Positions 1-7,981 of a DNA stretch of 64,000 bases are shown here, piece by piece. A program made the translations under genes and the position numbers. Position 1 is the stretch's first letter. Each line of letters opens with the position of its first letter. The DNA comes from Solwaraspora sp. WMMA2065. Lineage in GTDB: Bacteria > Actinomycetota > Actinomycetes > Mycobacteriales > Micromonosporaceae. Location: NCBI RefSeq assembly GCF_030345075.1, contig NZ_CP128361.1, positions 6,138,001 to 6,202,000 on the forward strand, written 5' to 3'. The notes below the pieces were generated by a model, which saw only the letters and a list, made by a program, of their open reading frames with translations, was not told the origin of the DNA and searched no databases.

Positions 1-1
1 G

Positions 2-760
2 GCGTTCGGCTTCCTGGTCCTGATCCGGCAGGTACGCCGGGGCCGGGCCGGGGCCCGACCGTTCGGGCTGATCCTGGCGGTCACCACCGTCTTCGCGCTC
101 GGCCGGCTGGTGGTGCCGCGCTCCGGCGTACCGCCGCTGCCCGGGGTGGCCGGGTTCGGCCTGATCGCCGGGCTCTGCCTGGCCGTGGTGTGGCTGCTGT
201 ACCGGTCCCCGGCGGTCGGTGCGCAGCTGACCCGGCACCCGGCCCGGTTGGTCCGCGACGGCCGGCGGCTGACCTGGCGCGAGGCCCCGCCCCGGCGGCC
301 GCCGGTCGTCGCCTGGCTCCTCGTCGCCCGGGTCTCGGCCTTCACCTACCCGCCGTTGATGCTGGTGCCGGCGCTGGTCTCGATCGGGGTGCTGCTCGAC
401 GGCCGGCTGGTCGCCACCCCGGCGGTGGTGGCCTGGATCGCGGTCGCCACCGCCACCAGCTGGCTGGTGCTGCTGGTGTCGTTCTTCATGCTGCGCGGCC
501 GACGCTGGGCACGCTGGCTGCTGGTCCTGGTCAGCCTCGGGGCGCTCGCGGTCGACCTGCCGCTGTGCTGGTGGCTGCTCGGCGTGGACGGTCTGGTCCG
601 CGACGGCGCGCCGCTGGTGGTGGCGGTGGTGCTGGCCTTCTACGGTGTGTGGCGGGCCGGTCGCGCCGAACGGGGCCGGGCGGCGGGCAGCGCCGAGCCC
701 GGCCGGGGGACCGTCGGTTCCCAGCCCGGCCGGACGGCCGCCGGCACGGAACCGGCCTGA
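2..760 (+). CDS. Integral membrane protein, 5' end cut by window
   Basis: The reading frame is open from base 2, so the gene starts upstream; 252 residues are visible. They form several hydrophobic stretches (for example around bases 62-190, 300-500 and 520-650) separated by short Arg-rich loops. The C-terminal tail is hydrophilic and rich in Gly, Ala and Arg. An internal ATG exists at 110, but the residues before it are equally hydrophobic, so it is unlikely to be the start. It ends 13 bases before the next gene on the same strand and may share its transcript. I do not recognise a family and assign no function. Confidence 0.6.
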   Translation, partial: AFGFLVLIRQVRRGRAGARPFGLILAVTTVFALGRLVVPRSGVPPLPGVAGFGLIAGLCLAVVWLLYRSPAVGAQLTRHPARLVRDGRRLTWREAPPRRPPVVAWLLVARVSAFTYPPLMLVPALVSIGVLLDGRLVATPAVVAWIAVATATSWLVLLVSFFMLRGRRWARWLLVLVSLGALAVDLPLCWWLLGVDGLVRDGAPLVVAVVLAFYGVWRAGRAERGRAAGSAEPGRGTVGSQPGRTAAGTEPA

Positions 761-773
761 CGAGGAGGTCCAG

Positions 774-1946
774 GTGGACGGTACGTCGGTCGTCGACGTC
801 GCGGTGGTCGGCGCCGGGCCGGCCGGTGCCGCCGCCGCGATCGCCGCCCGCCGGGCCGGTGCCCGGGTGCTGCTGCTGGACCGGGCCGACTTCCCCCGGG
901 ACAAGCCGTGCGGCGACGGCATCGCACCGCACGCCCTCGACGTGCTGGCCGGGCTGGACGTGCCCGACCCGGTCGCCGGGTTCGCCCCGGTCGGCCGGCT
1001 CCGGCTGGTCGCCCCGCACGGCGGGCAGGTCGCGGCCGAGCTGGTCCGTCCGGCGTACACGGTGCCGCGGGCCGTCTTCGACGCCCGGCTGGTCGCCACC
1101 GCGGTCGCCGTCGGCGTGCGGCTGCGGCGGCACACCGTACGGCGGGTCACGGTCCGCGACGACCTGGTGCTGCTCGACGGTGAGATCGCGGCGCGGGCGG
1201 TGGTTGGCGCGGACGGCGCGGGATCGGTGGTACGCCGGGCGTTGGGTCACGGGCCGAACCCGGACGGACATCTGGCCCTGGCGATTCGCGGCTACGCGCC
1301 GGTCGGGGCCGTCACCAGCCCCGGCGAACAGCGGATCGTCACCACGGCGGCCGGTTGGCCGGCGTACGCCTGGGCCTTTCCGATCGGCGACGGGCGGGCG
1401 AACGTCGGGTACGGGGAGGTGCTGCGCGGCCGGCCCCTGACCCGTGCCCGGCTGCTGGACCGGCTGTGCGCGCTGCTGCCCGGCACCGACCTGGCGCAGG
1501 TCACCGACCTGCGGGCGCATCATCTGCCGCTGTCCACCCGGCGGCCGCCGGCAGGTGCGGGTCGGCTGGTGCTGGCCGGCGACGCGCTGTCGCTGATCAA
1601 CCCGTTCACCGGCGAGGGCATCTTCTACGCGGTGCTGTCCGGTGCGCTGGCCGGTGCGGCGGCGGCCGGTACGCCGGCGGCCGCCGCCCGCCGCTACCGG
1701 CAGGCGCTGCGCCGACGCCTCGGCGGGCACCTGCGGCACAGCGCTTTCGGCGCCTGGCTGGCCCGGCGGCCGACGACGGTGGACGCCGCCGTCGCGGCGG
1801 CGGCGCGGGACCGGCGCGTCTTCGACACCGTCGTCGAACTCGGTCTCGGCGACGGCCGGCTGGACGCGGTCACGGTTCGCCGGCTCGCCGCACAACTGAC
1901 GATCCGCCGAGCGGCCGATACCGCGCGGCGGCGCTCCGGTCGCTAG
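774..1946 (+). CDS. Geranylgeranyl reductase family FAD-dependent oxidoreductase
   Basis: This is a 390-residue flavoprotein of the geranylgeranyl reductase family, whose members saturate double bonds of isoprenoid chains (chlorophyll side chain, archaeal lipids, menaquinone in MenJ). The N-terminal Rossmann motif GAGPAG is at residues 13-18. The family motif PCGDGI follows at 45-50, and the FAD-binding block with GDALSLINPFTGEG lies near residue 270. I chose the GTG at 774 because GAGGAGG lies just upstream (763-768) and the FAD motif then begins close to the N-terminus; the longer frame adds an unlikely Pro/Arg-rich leader. The next gene, ten bases downstream, is a cis-prenyltransferase, which fits a role in isoprenoid lipid or menaquinone modification. 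The exact substrate cannot be told from the sequence. Confidence 0.85.
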   Translation: MDGTSVVDVAVVGAGPAGAAAAIAARRAGARVLLLDRADFPRDKPCGDGIAPHALDVLAGLDVPDPVAGFAPVGRLRLVAPHGGQVAAELVRPAYTVPRAVFDARLVATAVAVGVRLRRHTVRRVTVRDDLVLLDGEIAARAVVGADGAGSVVRRALGHGPNPDGHLALAIRGYAPVGAVTSPGEQRIVTTAAGWPAYAWAFPIGDGRANVGYGEVLRGRPLTRARLLDRLCALLPGTDLAQVTDLRAHHLPLSTRRPPAGAGRLVLAGDALSLINPFTGEGIFYAVLSGALAGAAAAGTPAAAARRYRQALRRRLGGHLRHSAFGAWLARRPTTVDAAVAAAARDRRVFDTVVELGLGDGRLDAVTVRRLAAQLTIRRAADTARRRSGR

Positions 1947-1956
1947 TCTGCTTGGG

Positions 1957-2727
1957 ATGACTCTGCGGGAGCTGCTCTACTCGGTCTATGAGCGACGGCT
2001 CATGGCGAGACTGGCGGGCAAGCCGGTGCCCGGCCACGTGGGCGTGATGTGCGACGGCAACCGCCGGTGGGCCCGGGAGATGGGGTTCGTGGATCCCAAC
2101 GACGGGCACCGGGTCGGCGCAGCGAAGATCAAACATCTGTTGAACTGGTGTGACCAGGCCGGTATCGGTCACGTCACGCTGTACCTGCTGGCCACCGACA
2201 ACCTGCGTCGGCCAGCCCGCGAGCTGGATCCGCTGTTGAACATCATCGAGGATCTGGTCACCGAGTTGGCCGAGGAGGGCAACCCCTGGCGGCTGCGTAT
2301 CGTCGGCGCGCTGGACCTGCTGCCGGGTTCCACCGCGACCGCGTTGAAGGCCGCGCAGGAGCGTACCCAGACCCGGTCCGAGGGCGCGCAGGTCAACATC
2401 GCGGTCGGCTACGGCGGCCGCCGGGAGATTGCCGACGCGGTCCGATCGTTGCTGCATGAGCACGCCAGGTCCGGCGGCACCCTGGAGGAGTTGGCCGAGG
2501 TGCTCGACGTCGACCACATCGCCGAGCACCTCTACACCCGGGGCCAACCCGACCCGGATCTGGTCATCCGCACCAGCGGCGAGCAGCGGCTCTCCGGCTT
2601 CCTGCTGTGGCAGTCGGCGCACTCGGAGTTCTACTTCTGCGACGTCAACTGGCCCGACTTCCGTCGGGTGGACTTCCTGCGGGCGTTGCGGTCGTACGCG
2701 AACCGGCAACGCCGCTACGGCGCCTGA
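1957..2727 (+). CDS. uppS: Short-chain cis-prenyltransferase (Rv1086-like Z-FPP synthase)
   Basis: The 256-residue protein condenses isopentenyl diphosphate with an allylic diphosphate in cis. Catalytic Asp33 sits in the motif DGNRRWAR. Further conserved blocks are NVAVGYGGR-like (NIAVGYGGRREI) and RTSGEQRLSGFLLWQSAHSE near the C-terminus, which carry the substrate-binding Arg and Glu residues. From memory the whole protein, including the N-terminal LYSVYERRL segment, aligns closely with M. tuberculosis Rv1086, which makes the short (2Z,6E)-farnesyl diphosphate used for decaprenyl phosphate synthesis. It may therefore be the short-chain enzyme rather than the main undecaprenyl synthase. A Cys replaces the usual Met before the catalytic Asp. 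The gene lies ten bases behind the reductase gene and is probably co-transcribed with it. Confidence 0.9.
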   Translation: MTLRELLYSVYERRLMARLAGKPVPGHVGVMCDGNRRWAREMGFVDPNDGHRVGAAKIKHLLNWCDQAGIGHVTLYLLATDNLRRPARELDPLLNIIEDLVTELAEEGNPWRLRIVGALDLLPGSTATALKAAQERTQTRSEGAQVNIAVGYGGRREIADAVRSLLHEHARSGGTLEELAEVLDVDHIAEHLYTRGQPDPDLVIRTSGEQRLSGFLLWQSAHSEFYFCDVNWPDFRRVDFLRALRSYANRQRRYGA

Positions 2728-2758
2728 CGACCCCCGGGGCCGTCCCTGCCGGGTGGTG

Positions 2759-3583
2759 TCAGTCCAGGGCGTGCACGGCGGAGGTCAGGAAGTCGCCGAG
2801 CGCTTCCGGCGAGTCGATGGTGAGGTCGGCGGCCGCTGACACATCGTGCCCGGTCTCGGCGTTGGCCACCGCCACGCAGACGCCGAAGAAATCCGGGTTG
2901 GCGCTGGCGTGTGCCCGGAGCGCGGCGAAGGCCTTGATGTCGGAGACGTCGTCACCGAAGTACCAGGCGCAGCCGGCGGTGCCGACCGCGTCGCCGATGA
3001 CCATGCCCTTGTCGCGGTCGACCGGCGGCTTGATCTCGATGACCATCCGCCCGCTCTGCACCCGCAGGCCGAGCTGTTCGGCCTGGGCCTGCCCCCACGA
3101 TTCGACGGTTTCGGCGAGCTCGGGCGCGGTCCGGTAGTGCAGCGCGACGGACAGCCGTTTGTACTCGACCAGTGCGCCGGCGGGCAGCTCGGCCCGGGCC
3201 CGGTCGGCCAACTCCTGCATCGCCGGGACCCAGGGCAGCGCGGCCGGTTCGGTGACGGTCGGCCCGGACCCGTGGCTGTGCTCCAGCCCGTACAGTCCGT
3301 ACAGGTCGACCTCGGAGATCGAGGCGAACTGGGCCCGGAGGAAGTCGACCGGTCGGGCCGACACGATCGCTATCCGCTGCACCACCCCGGCGAGCGACTC
3401 GATCGCCGCCAGCACCTTGGGCGCGGGCTGCACCGACGTGGGATCGTCACCGACCGGGGCGAGGGTGCCGTCGAAGTCGAAGAACAGCACGCACCGGTCG
3501 GCGCGATCGATGGTGGCTCGCCATGCCTGCTCCGCGGTCAGCGGACGGGCCAAGCGCTGGTTTCCTACCTCGAACGGCCGCAC
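2759..3583 (-). CDS. otsB: Trehalose-6-phosphate phosphatase
   Basis: OtsB removes phosphate from trehalose 6-phosphate in the cytoplasm, the last step of the OtsA-OtsB trehalose pathway. The 274 residues carry the HAD motifs in order: DFDGTL with nucleophile Asp36 and acid/base Asp38, the SARP motif II, KPPVDRDKG with the conserved Lys, and GDDVSD as motif IV. The length is normal for a single-domain OtsB. The start is a GTG at 3583; there is no better start near the first motif. The gene is convergent with the prenyltransferase gene, 31 bases apart. No otsA gene is in the window. Confidence 0.92.
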   Translation of the reverse strand: MRPFEVGNQRLARPLTAEQAWRATIDRADRCVLFFDFDGTLAPVGDDPTSVQPAPKVLAAIESLAGVVQRIAIVSARPVDFLRAQFASISEVDLYGLYGLEHSHGSGPTVTEPAALPWVPAMQELADRARAELPAGALVEYKRLSVALHYRTAPELAETVESWGQAQAEQLGLRVQSGRMVIEIKPPVDRDKGMVIGDAVGTAGCAWYFGDDVSDIKAFAALRAHASANPDFFGVCVAVANAETGHDVSAAADLTIDSPEALGDFLTSAVHALD

Positions 3584-3687
3584 GGGCGTCAGCGTACCTG
3601 CTGCCGCCGCAGGTGCCAGACCTCTCGGCGGGTGAACGTTCGGGGACGTCGGCGCTGGTGACTACGGTCCGCGAACCACCCGGCGGG

Positions 3688-4062
3688 TCAGTCGTCACCG
3701 CCGCTCATCAGTCGCCGGCCGTGCATCCGCGGTGGAAATTGCACGACTGCCGCGTCGTGTTGCTGTCCCTGCCGGAGCAAATAGCCCTCGACGAAGCCGG
3801 AGTTGCGGTCGGCGACGTGTGAATCGACTTCATTGAGCCGGGCGACGAGAAATTCGGTGAGCGCGGTCAGCCGTCCCTGTTGCCGGTCGTTGAGGTGCGC
3901 GATGACCGCCACCAGCGTGGCGACCGACGCGCAGGCGATGACGAACAGGTTCACCACCGCCGGCACCTCGCCGGTACTCAGGACGGCGACCACGATATTC
4001 GTGGTGCCGTAAAGCGTGATCGCGACGGCCGCGATCACGACTGCCGACCATTTGAGGGTCAT
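3688..4062 (-). CDS. Small two-helix membrane protein
   Basis: A 124-residue protein with two predicted membrane spans close to the N-terminus (roughly residues 5-26 and 33-56, the second ending at IAHLNDRQQG), followed by a hydrophilic cytoplasmic-type tail. I chose the ATG at 4062 because the upstream bases 4071-4082 read GGAGGGAGGG on the coding strand, a good ribosome binding site. The frame stays open further upstream but gives an Arg-rich, unlikely sequence. It follows the XRE regulator gene in the same direction with a 173-base gap, so the two may be functionally linked. The function is unknown. Confidence 0.6.
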   Translation of the reverse strand: MTLKWSAVVIAAVAITLYGTTNIVVAVLSTGEVPAVVNLFVIACASVATLVAVIAHLNDRQQGRLTALTEFLVARLNEVDSHVADRNSGFVEGYLLRQGQQHDAAVVQFPPRMHGRRLMSGGDD

Positions 4063-4235
4063 CGGTTTCGACCCTCCCTCCTGTCCCGCAGGGCTGTGTC
4101 CGGGCTGTGTCCGGCCTTGTCCCGTCCCCCGTGGATGACGAGCCCAAGCAGTACGGAGAGGAACGTTATCGTGACTCAGCGTGCAAGCGGGGCGGAACCG
4201 GGCTGCTTGATCGGCTTTCTTTCGCCATCTGAGAA

Positions 4236-4796
4236 CTACCCTGCCCGCTTGGGTCCTTTGCGAGGTTCGGCCGGCAGTAAGGGTCGGTAGGCGAGATAGC
4301 GGATTGTCTCCCTGATGTGAAATTTTTCCGCATCTGATACGTTCGGATCGACCAGCCGGCGGAGCAGTGCCTCTACGTCCGGGTCCATCGGCGGTGCCGA
4401 GGGCGCCGGCCGGGCGCTGGTGGCACGGTCCCAGCCGAGTACGCCGAACGCGACCGTCGGGCTGATCCCCAGTCCTTCGCAGAACGAGACCACCCGCTCG
4501 GCCTCCGGATCGCTGGACCACTCGCCGCGCACCCACCGGTTGATGGTCTGGCGGGACACTCCGGTGCGCCGGGAGACCTCCGAGCCGGTCCAGGCGCGGG
4601 TCGCGCGCGCGTCAGCGAGCGCCTTGCGTACGAAGGCGGCGAAGGCGATCTTTCGCGCGGCGGAGCTGTCCGGCACCGGCCGACGGTACGGCGAATCACC
4701 GCTTTTCCTGGGGGCAGGAAGCCTTCTGTACTGTGTTTGTGACAGAGCTTTGTGAATCTCTGTCGGGAAATCTTCCCTTGTCACGAGGGGTGTCAC
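4236..4796 (-). CDS. XRE-type helix-turn-helix regulator
   Basis: The 186-residue frame has a central helix-turn-helix of the Cro/CI (XRE) type: WTGSEVSRRTGVSRQTINRW, about residues 69-88, followed by a short second domain. The start is uncertain. GTG at 4796 gives the full frame, but its first 45 residues are low-complexity, and a GTG at 4676 would start just before the recognisable domain. If the later start is right, the intergenic region towards the divergent gene is 228 bases and contains eight GTGAC/GTCAC half-sites, probable operators for this protein (inference). It is transcribed divergently from an unknown gene pair and in the same direction as a small membrane protein. Confidence 0.75.
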   Translation of the reverse strand: MTPLVTREDFPTEIHKALSQTQYRRLPAPRKSGDSPYRRPVPDSSAARKIAFAAFVRKALADARATRAWTGSEVSRRTGVSRQTINRWVRGEWSSDPEAERVVSFCEGLGISPTVAFGVLGWDRATSARPAPSAPPMDPDVEALLRRLVDPNVSDAEKFHIRETIRYLAYRPLLPAEPRKGPKRAG

Positions 4797-4945
4797 GGGT
4801 GCAGTCTAAGGATGAAGTGGGGTGGCGCTAATCACCCGAAAAGATGATGCTGTCACTTGCGCGTGACGCTTTACTCTACGTCACGTGGTTGAGACGCTGA
4901 GTGGGTGGAGTTGTCGCTTACACGTGACGGAGACGGTGCGGTGAC
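4739..4945. promoter_or_regulatory. Array of GTGAC/GTCAC half-sites, probable operators
   Basis: Eight copies of GTGAC or its complement GTCAC occur at 4739, 4780, 4792, 4852, 4863, 4880, 4924 and 4941 (first base). The pair at 4852-4867 is a perfect inverted repeat with a 6-base spacer. The block GTCACGTG at 4880-4887 is repeated inverted as CACGTGAC at 4921-4928. The array spans the divergent start region of the XRE gene and the unknown gene at 4905. That a regulator, probably the XRE protein, binds here is inference from position and density. Confidence 0.5.
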
Positions 4946-5285
4946 CGAACTCGCGACCCGGGCCCAGGCCTTCGGCCTGATCGCGGACGCCGTCGCTGGC
5001 GGCTTGACCGCGCCGTGGCGGCTGTACCTGGCCCGGGGGTGTCGTCACCTGTCGCTCAACGTGGGGGACCGGTCCGAGTGGAACGCGTGGCGGGCGCACC
5101 TCGGCTGTCCGGAGTTGAGTGTGCGGGTGTACGACGCCGGCGGGGAGATCCGGCGGGCCTCGGTAGCCGAGGTGGTGCTGGGCGGTTGCCGGATCAGCGT
5201 CGAACTGGTCGAAGAGGTGAGGACCGACGACATCGATCGGCTGCTCACCGACGACCCGACGTCGTTCGAGTCGGAGGAGAGATGA
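4905..5285 (+). CDS. Hypothetical protein, divergent from XRE regulator
   Basis: A 126-residue acidic protein without membrane spans; I do not recognise the family. Its middle reads like a small alpha/beta domain (WRLYLARGCRHLSLNVG, then WNAWRAHLGCPELSVRV), and the tail is rich in Glu and Asp. A GTG at 4941, preceded by GGAG at 4929-4932, is an alternative start that would remove twelve residues. Its stop overlaps an ATG at 5282 that opens a nine-codon frame leading into the next gene, so this gene and the one at 5308 are very likely one transcript. Confidence 0.55.
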   Translation: MELSLTRDGDGAVTELATRAQAFGLIADAVAGGLTAPWRLYLARGCRHLSLNVGDRSEWNAWRAHLGCPELSVRVYDAGGEIRRASVAEVVLGGCRISVELVEEVRTDDIDRLLTDDPTSFESEER

Positions 5286-5307
5286 TCCCAGAGATCGGGG
5301 CGACCGG

Positions 5308-5709
5308 ATGAGTTCGTTCTTCGCGGTCTTCCTGGTGTTGCTGCTGGCCTCGGCCAGCTACGCCGCCGGCCGGCTGCACGGCCAGCTCAGCTACCGGATC
5401 GGCTACCGGTTCGGCTACCGGCAGGGCTATTTCGACGGTGACCGCGGAGCGTGGACCCGGCGGCGCAGGGAGACCCGGGCCGCGATCGCGTCGGTGCTGC
5501 CGGATCCAGCCCGTCCGGTGGTCCCGCCCCATCCGGTGACCACGAGCCCGCCCCTGGTTACGGCGGTGCCAACCGGGGTCGACCTGGCGGTCCGTCCGGG
5601 CACCACCTACACCGGCGCCGCCTTCGTCGGTGGGACCGGCGTCGGCGGAACCCTCGACGGGACCGGTGGCCGGCACTCGACGGAACTGCTGGCCGGCCGA
5701 CATCCCTGA
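5308..5709 (+). CDS. Single-pass membrane protein with YRxGYRxGY motif
   Basis: The 133 residues begin with one membrane segment (about residues 3-20). A Tyr/Arg/Gly pattern follows (SYRIGYRFGYRQGYFDGD), then an Arg-rich stretch and a Pro/Thr/Gly-rich tail of low complexity. The start ATG overlaps the stop of a nine-codon frame (5282-5311) that itself overlaps the previous gene, suggesting coupled translation. A strong 14-bp hairpin lies 120 bases downstream. The function is unknown. Confidence 0.55.
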   Translation: MSSFFAVFLVLLLASASYAAGRLHGQLSYRIGYRFGYRQGYFDGDRGAWTRRRRETRAAIASVLPDPARPVVPPHPVTTSPPLVTAVPTGVDLAVRPGTTYTGAAFVGGTGVGGTLDGTGGRHSTELLAGRHP

Positions 5710-6156
5710 CCGGCCGCAGCGGTGGCTGTCGGGTGGCAGTCGTAGCGATGAGCTTTTCCGAGTGCGGTGTCGTGTTGAGGCGGACGCGACACCGCCGGGG
5801 AACCCGGCGTCACCGCGCCGGAGTTCCTCCCGGCCGGGATGCGTGCAGGGGGTGCGCATCCCGGCCGGCCGCCTACCCGGCCCGGATGTGTCCGTCGCGT
5901 GACCAATGTGTGTCGGTCCTGGGTACGGATCATCATCTGCCCCGCTCACCTCCGGTGTCTGGGACGAAGATCGGCTCTGACGCCTAGCCGAGGTCGGGAT
6001 CCGGCAGCTAGCGTCTAGTCATGGTCCGGGGTCGTCCCGGGCCAGCCGGACGGTCCGGACCTGCAGTCGCATGGGTTCCGCATCCGACCCGTGCCTTCGG
6101 GCCCCGGTGGAGCCGGATCGCGGGCGGATCGGGTGCACGCCCGACGGAGCAGGCCT
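5710..6156. other. Gene-free stretch with a strong hairpin
   Basis: No convincing gene is present; frames on both strands are short or Arg/Pro-rich. The main visible element is the 14-bp stem at 5830-5868. The bases just before the PhoH gene (about 6144-6153, ACGGAGCAGG) contain its probable ribosome binding site. I see no clear promoter. Confidence 0.5.
5830..5868 (+). terminator. Hairpin, probable terminator without U-tract
   Basis: Bases 5830-5843 (CCGGCCGGGATGCG) and 5855-5868 are perfect complements around an 11-base loop. There is no run of T after it, which is common for actinobacterial terminators. It lies downstream of the 5308-5709 gene and before phoH on the same strand. Confidence 0.5.
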
Positions 6157-7599
6157 GTGACGAGTCGACGTACCACCCCCCGGGCCGGTCAGGACCCGAC
6201 CGCCGCCACTGTCCCGTCCGACCGTAGCCGGACCCGCCGAGCCCCGGACGCCGCCGCGTCCGAGCCGGCCGACCGGTCCGCCGGCCCAGCCCAACCGGAG
6301 CCGCCAGTCACCACCCGCGCGTACGTCCTGGACACCTCGGTCCTGCTGTCCGACCCGGGGGCGTTCCACCGGTTCGCCGAGCATGAGGTGGTGATCCCGC
6401 TGGTGGTGATCTCCGAGCTGGAGGGCAAGCGGCACCATCCCGAGCTCGGTTGGTTCGCCCGGCAGTCTCTGCGGATGCTGGACGAACTCCGGGTCCGCCA
6501 CGGACGGCTGGACCAGCCGGTGCCGGCCAACGAGTCGGGCGGCACGTTGCGGGTCGAGCTCAACCACGCCGACACGGATGTGCTGCCGCCGGGGTTCCGC
6601 AACGAGTCCAACGACACCCGGATCCTGTCGGTCGCGCTCAGCATGGGCGCTGAGGGCCGGGACGTGGTGCTGGTCAGCAAGGACATGCCGCTGCGGGTCA
6701 AGGCCGCCTCGGTTGGTCTGGTCGCTGACGAGTACCGGCACGGCCAGGCCAGCGACCCGACCTGGACCGGGATGGCCGAGCTGGAATCCACCGACGAACA
6801 GGTCAAGCAGTTGTACGCGGGCGAGGCCGTCGACCTGGACAGCGCCGCCGGGCTGCCCTGCCACACCGGCCTGGTGCTGCACGGCACCGGCGGTGCCGCG
6901 CTCGGCCGGGTGATGGCCGACAAGACGGTCCGGCTGGTACGCGGTGACCGGGAGGCGTTCGGGCTGCGTGGTCGCTCCGCCGAGCAGCGGATCGCATTGG
7001 ACCTGCTGCTCGACGAGTCGATCGGGATCGTCTCGCTGGGCGGTCGGGCCGGCACCGGCAAGTCGGCGCTGGCGCTGTGCGCCGGGTTGGAAGCGGTGAT
7101 GGAACGGCGTCGGCACAAGAAGGTCGTCGTCTTCCGCCCGCTGTACGCCGTCGGCGGTCAGGAGCTCGGTTACCTGCCCGGATCCGAGTCGGAGAAGATG
7201 TCGCCCTGGGCGCAGGCGGTCTTCGACACCCTCGGCGCGGTGGTGCACGAGAACGTGATGGAGGAGGTGCTCGCCCGCGGCATGCTGGAAGTGCTGCCGT
7301 TGACCCATATCCGGGGCCGCAGCCTGCACGACGCCTTCGTGATCGTGGACGAGGCCCAGTCGTTGGAACGCAATGTCCTGCTGACCGTGCTGTCCCGGAT
7401 CGGACAGGGCTCCCGGGTGGTGCTCACACACGACGTCGCGCAGCGGGACAACCTGCGGGTGGGCCGGCACGACGGGGTGACCGCGGTGATCGAGGCGCTG
7501 AAGGGGCATCCGCTGTTCGCCCATGTGACGCTGACCCGTTCGGAGCGTTCTCCCATCGCCGAAATGGTTACTGATCTGTTGGAGGACATCCCACGTTGA
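6157..7599 (+). CDS. phoH2: PIN domain-PhoH ATPase (PhoH2 type)
   Basis: The 480-residue protein joins an N-terminal PIN ribonuclease domain to a C-terminal PhoH ATPase; PhoH2 proteins of mycobacteria have RNA helicase and RNase activity. The first 50 residues are a disordered Pro/Ser/Arg tail. The PIN acidic residues are Asp59 (VLDTSVLL), Glu87 (ISELEGKR), Asp153 (NDTRIL) and Asp176 (SKDMPLR). PhoH has Walker A GRAGTGKS at 296-303 and Walker B VIVDEAQ at 395-401. I prefer the GTG at 6157, preceded by a purine-rich site; an ATG at 6091 would add 22 unlikely residues. It stands alone on its transcript as far as can be seen. Confidence 0.88.
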   Translation: MTSRRTTPRAGQDPTAATVPSDRSRTRRAPDAAASEPADRSAGPAQPEPPVTTRAYVLDTSVLLSDPGAFHRFAEHEVVIPLVVISELEGKRHHPELGWFARQSLRMLDELRVRHGRLDQPVPANESGGTLRVELNHADTDVLPPGFRNESNDTRILSVALSMGAEGRDVVLVSKDMPLRVKAASVGLVADEYRHGQASDPTWTGMAELESTDEQVKQLYAGEAVDLDSAAGLPCHTGLVLHGTGGAALGRVMADKTVRLVRGDREAFGLRGRSAEQRIALDLLLDESIGIVSLGGRAGTGKSALALCAGLEAVMERRRHKKVVVFRPLYAVGGQELGYLPGSESEKMSPWAQAVFDTLGAVVHENVMEEVLARGMLEVLPLTHIRGRSLHDAFVIVDEAQSLERNVLLTVLSRIGQGSRVVLTHDVAQRDNLRVGRHDGVTAVIEALKGHPLFAHVTLTRSERSPIAEMVTDLLEDIPR

Positions 7600-7981
7600 C
7601 TCCGCCCGGTGCGGGTCTATGCCCCACTATAGGGTGAAAATTGGCGTGACCAATCTCACATTCAAAGTCCCGCGTTTCCCAACGGCCTCACCGTGAGCGA
7701 TGGTGGTCGACGAGCGCGCGCACCGGCGACGACCGATATCCGGGTCGTCGGTGGTAGTGCGTCAGCCGACCACCATCGCGGCCGGCCGACGCGCGACCGA
7801 CCCGGTCGGGCGCTCACGGCGTGCCCGGACCAGCCGCACCGCCGCACCCGCACGTGACGGTCGCGCCGCACCTGGCGGCGGCCGCCGCGAGCCGGCCGTT
7901 CAGTCGGCCGGCCACGTGGGCGCGAGCGGTGCCGACCAGCCCGGCCCGCCGTGTCCTTGCCCCCGACGAAGGGACCACTTC
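7600..7981. other. Long gene-free leader region
   Basis: 382 bases separate phoH from the start of the transglycosylase-like gene. The first 80 bases are the least GC-rich and are the likely promoter region (TATAGG at 7628-7633), but no convincing -35/-10 pair can be assigned. The rest contains the nested stem described at 7697-7779 and an open frame in phase with the downstream gene that reads as an Arg/Pro-rich sequence and is probably not translated. The ribosome binding site AAGGGA precedes the GTG at 7982. Confidence 0.5.
7697..7779 (+). promoter_or_regulatory. Nested hairpin in the 5' leader of the transglycosylase gene
   Basis: GCGATGGTGGTCG (7697-7709) is perfectly complementary to CGACCACCATCGC (7767-7779). 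Inside it CGACGACC (7727-7734) pairs with GGTCGTCG (7743-7750), giving a closed two-storey structure of 83 bases. It lies about 200 bases upstream of the coding start. Cell-wall hydrolase genes of actinobacteria often carry the c-di-AMP (ydaO) riboswitch, but I cannot find that consensus here, so this is an unassigned structured leader. Confidence 0.4.

Noticed and set aside
6091-6156. Longer N-terminus of PhoH from the ATG at 6091
   Set aside because: The added residues are Pro/Gly/Arg-rich and the GTG at 6157 has a nearby purine-rich site.
7596-7633. Promoter from TTGACT (7596) to TATAGG (7628)
   Set aside because: The spacing is 26 bases, too long for a sigma-70 type promoter, and the TTGACT overlaps the phoH stop.
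7600-7981. ydaO c-di-AMP riboswitch upstream of the transglycosylase-like gene
   Set aside because: The gene context fits but I could not find the conserved core by eye; kept only as an unassigned structured leader.
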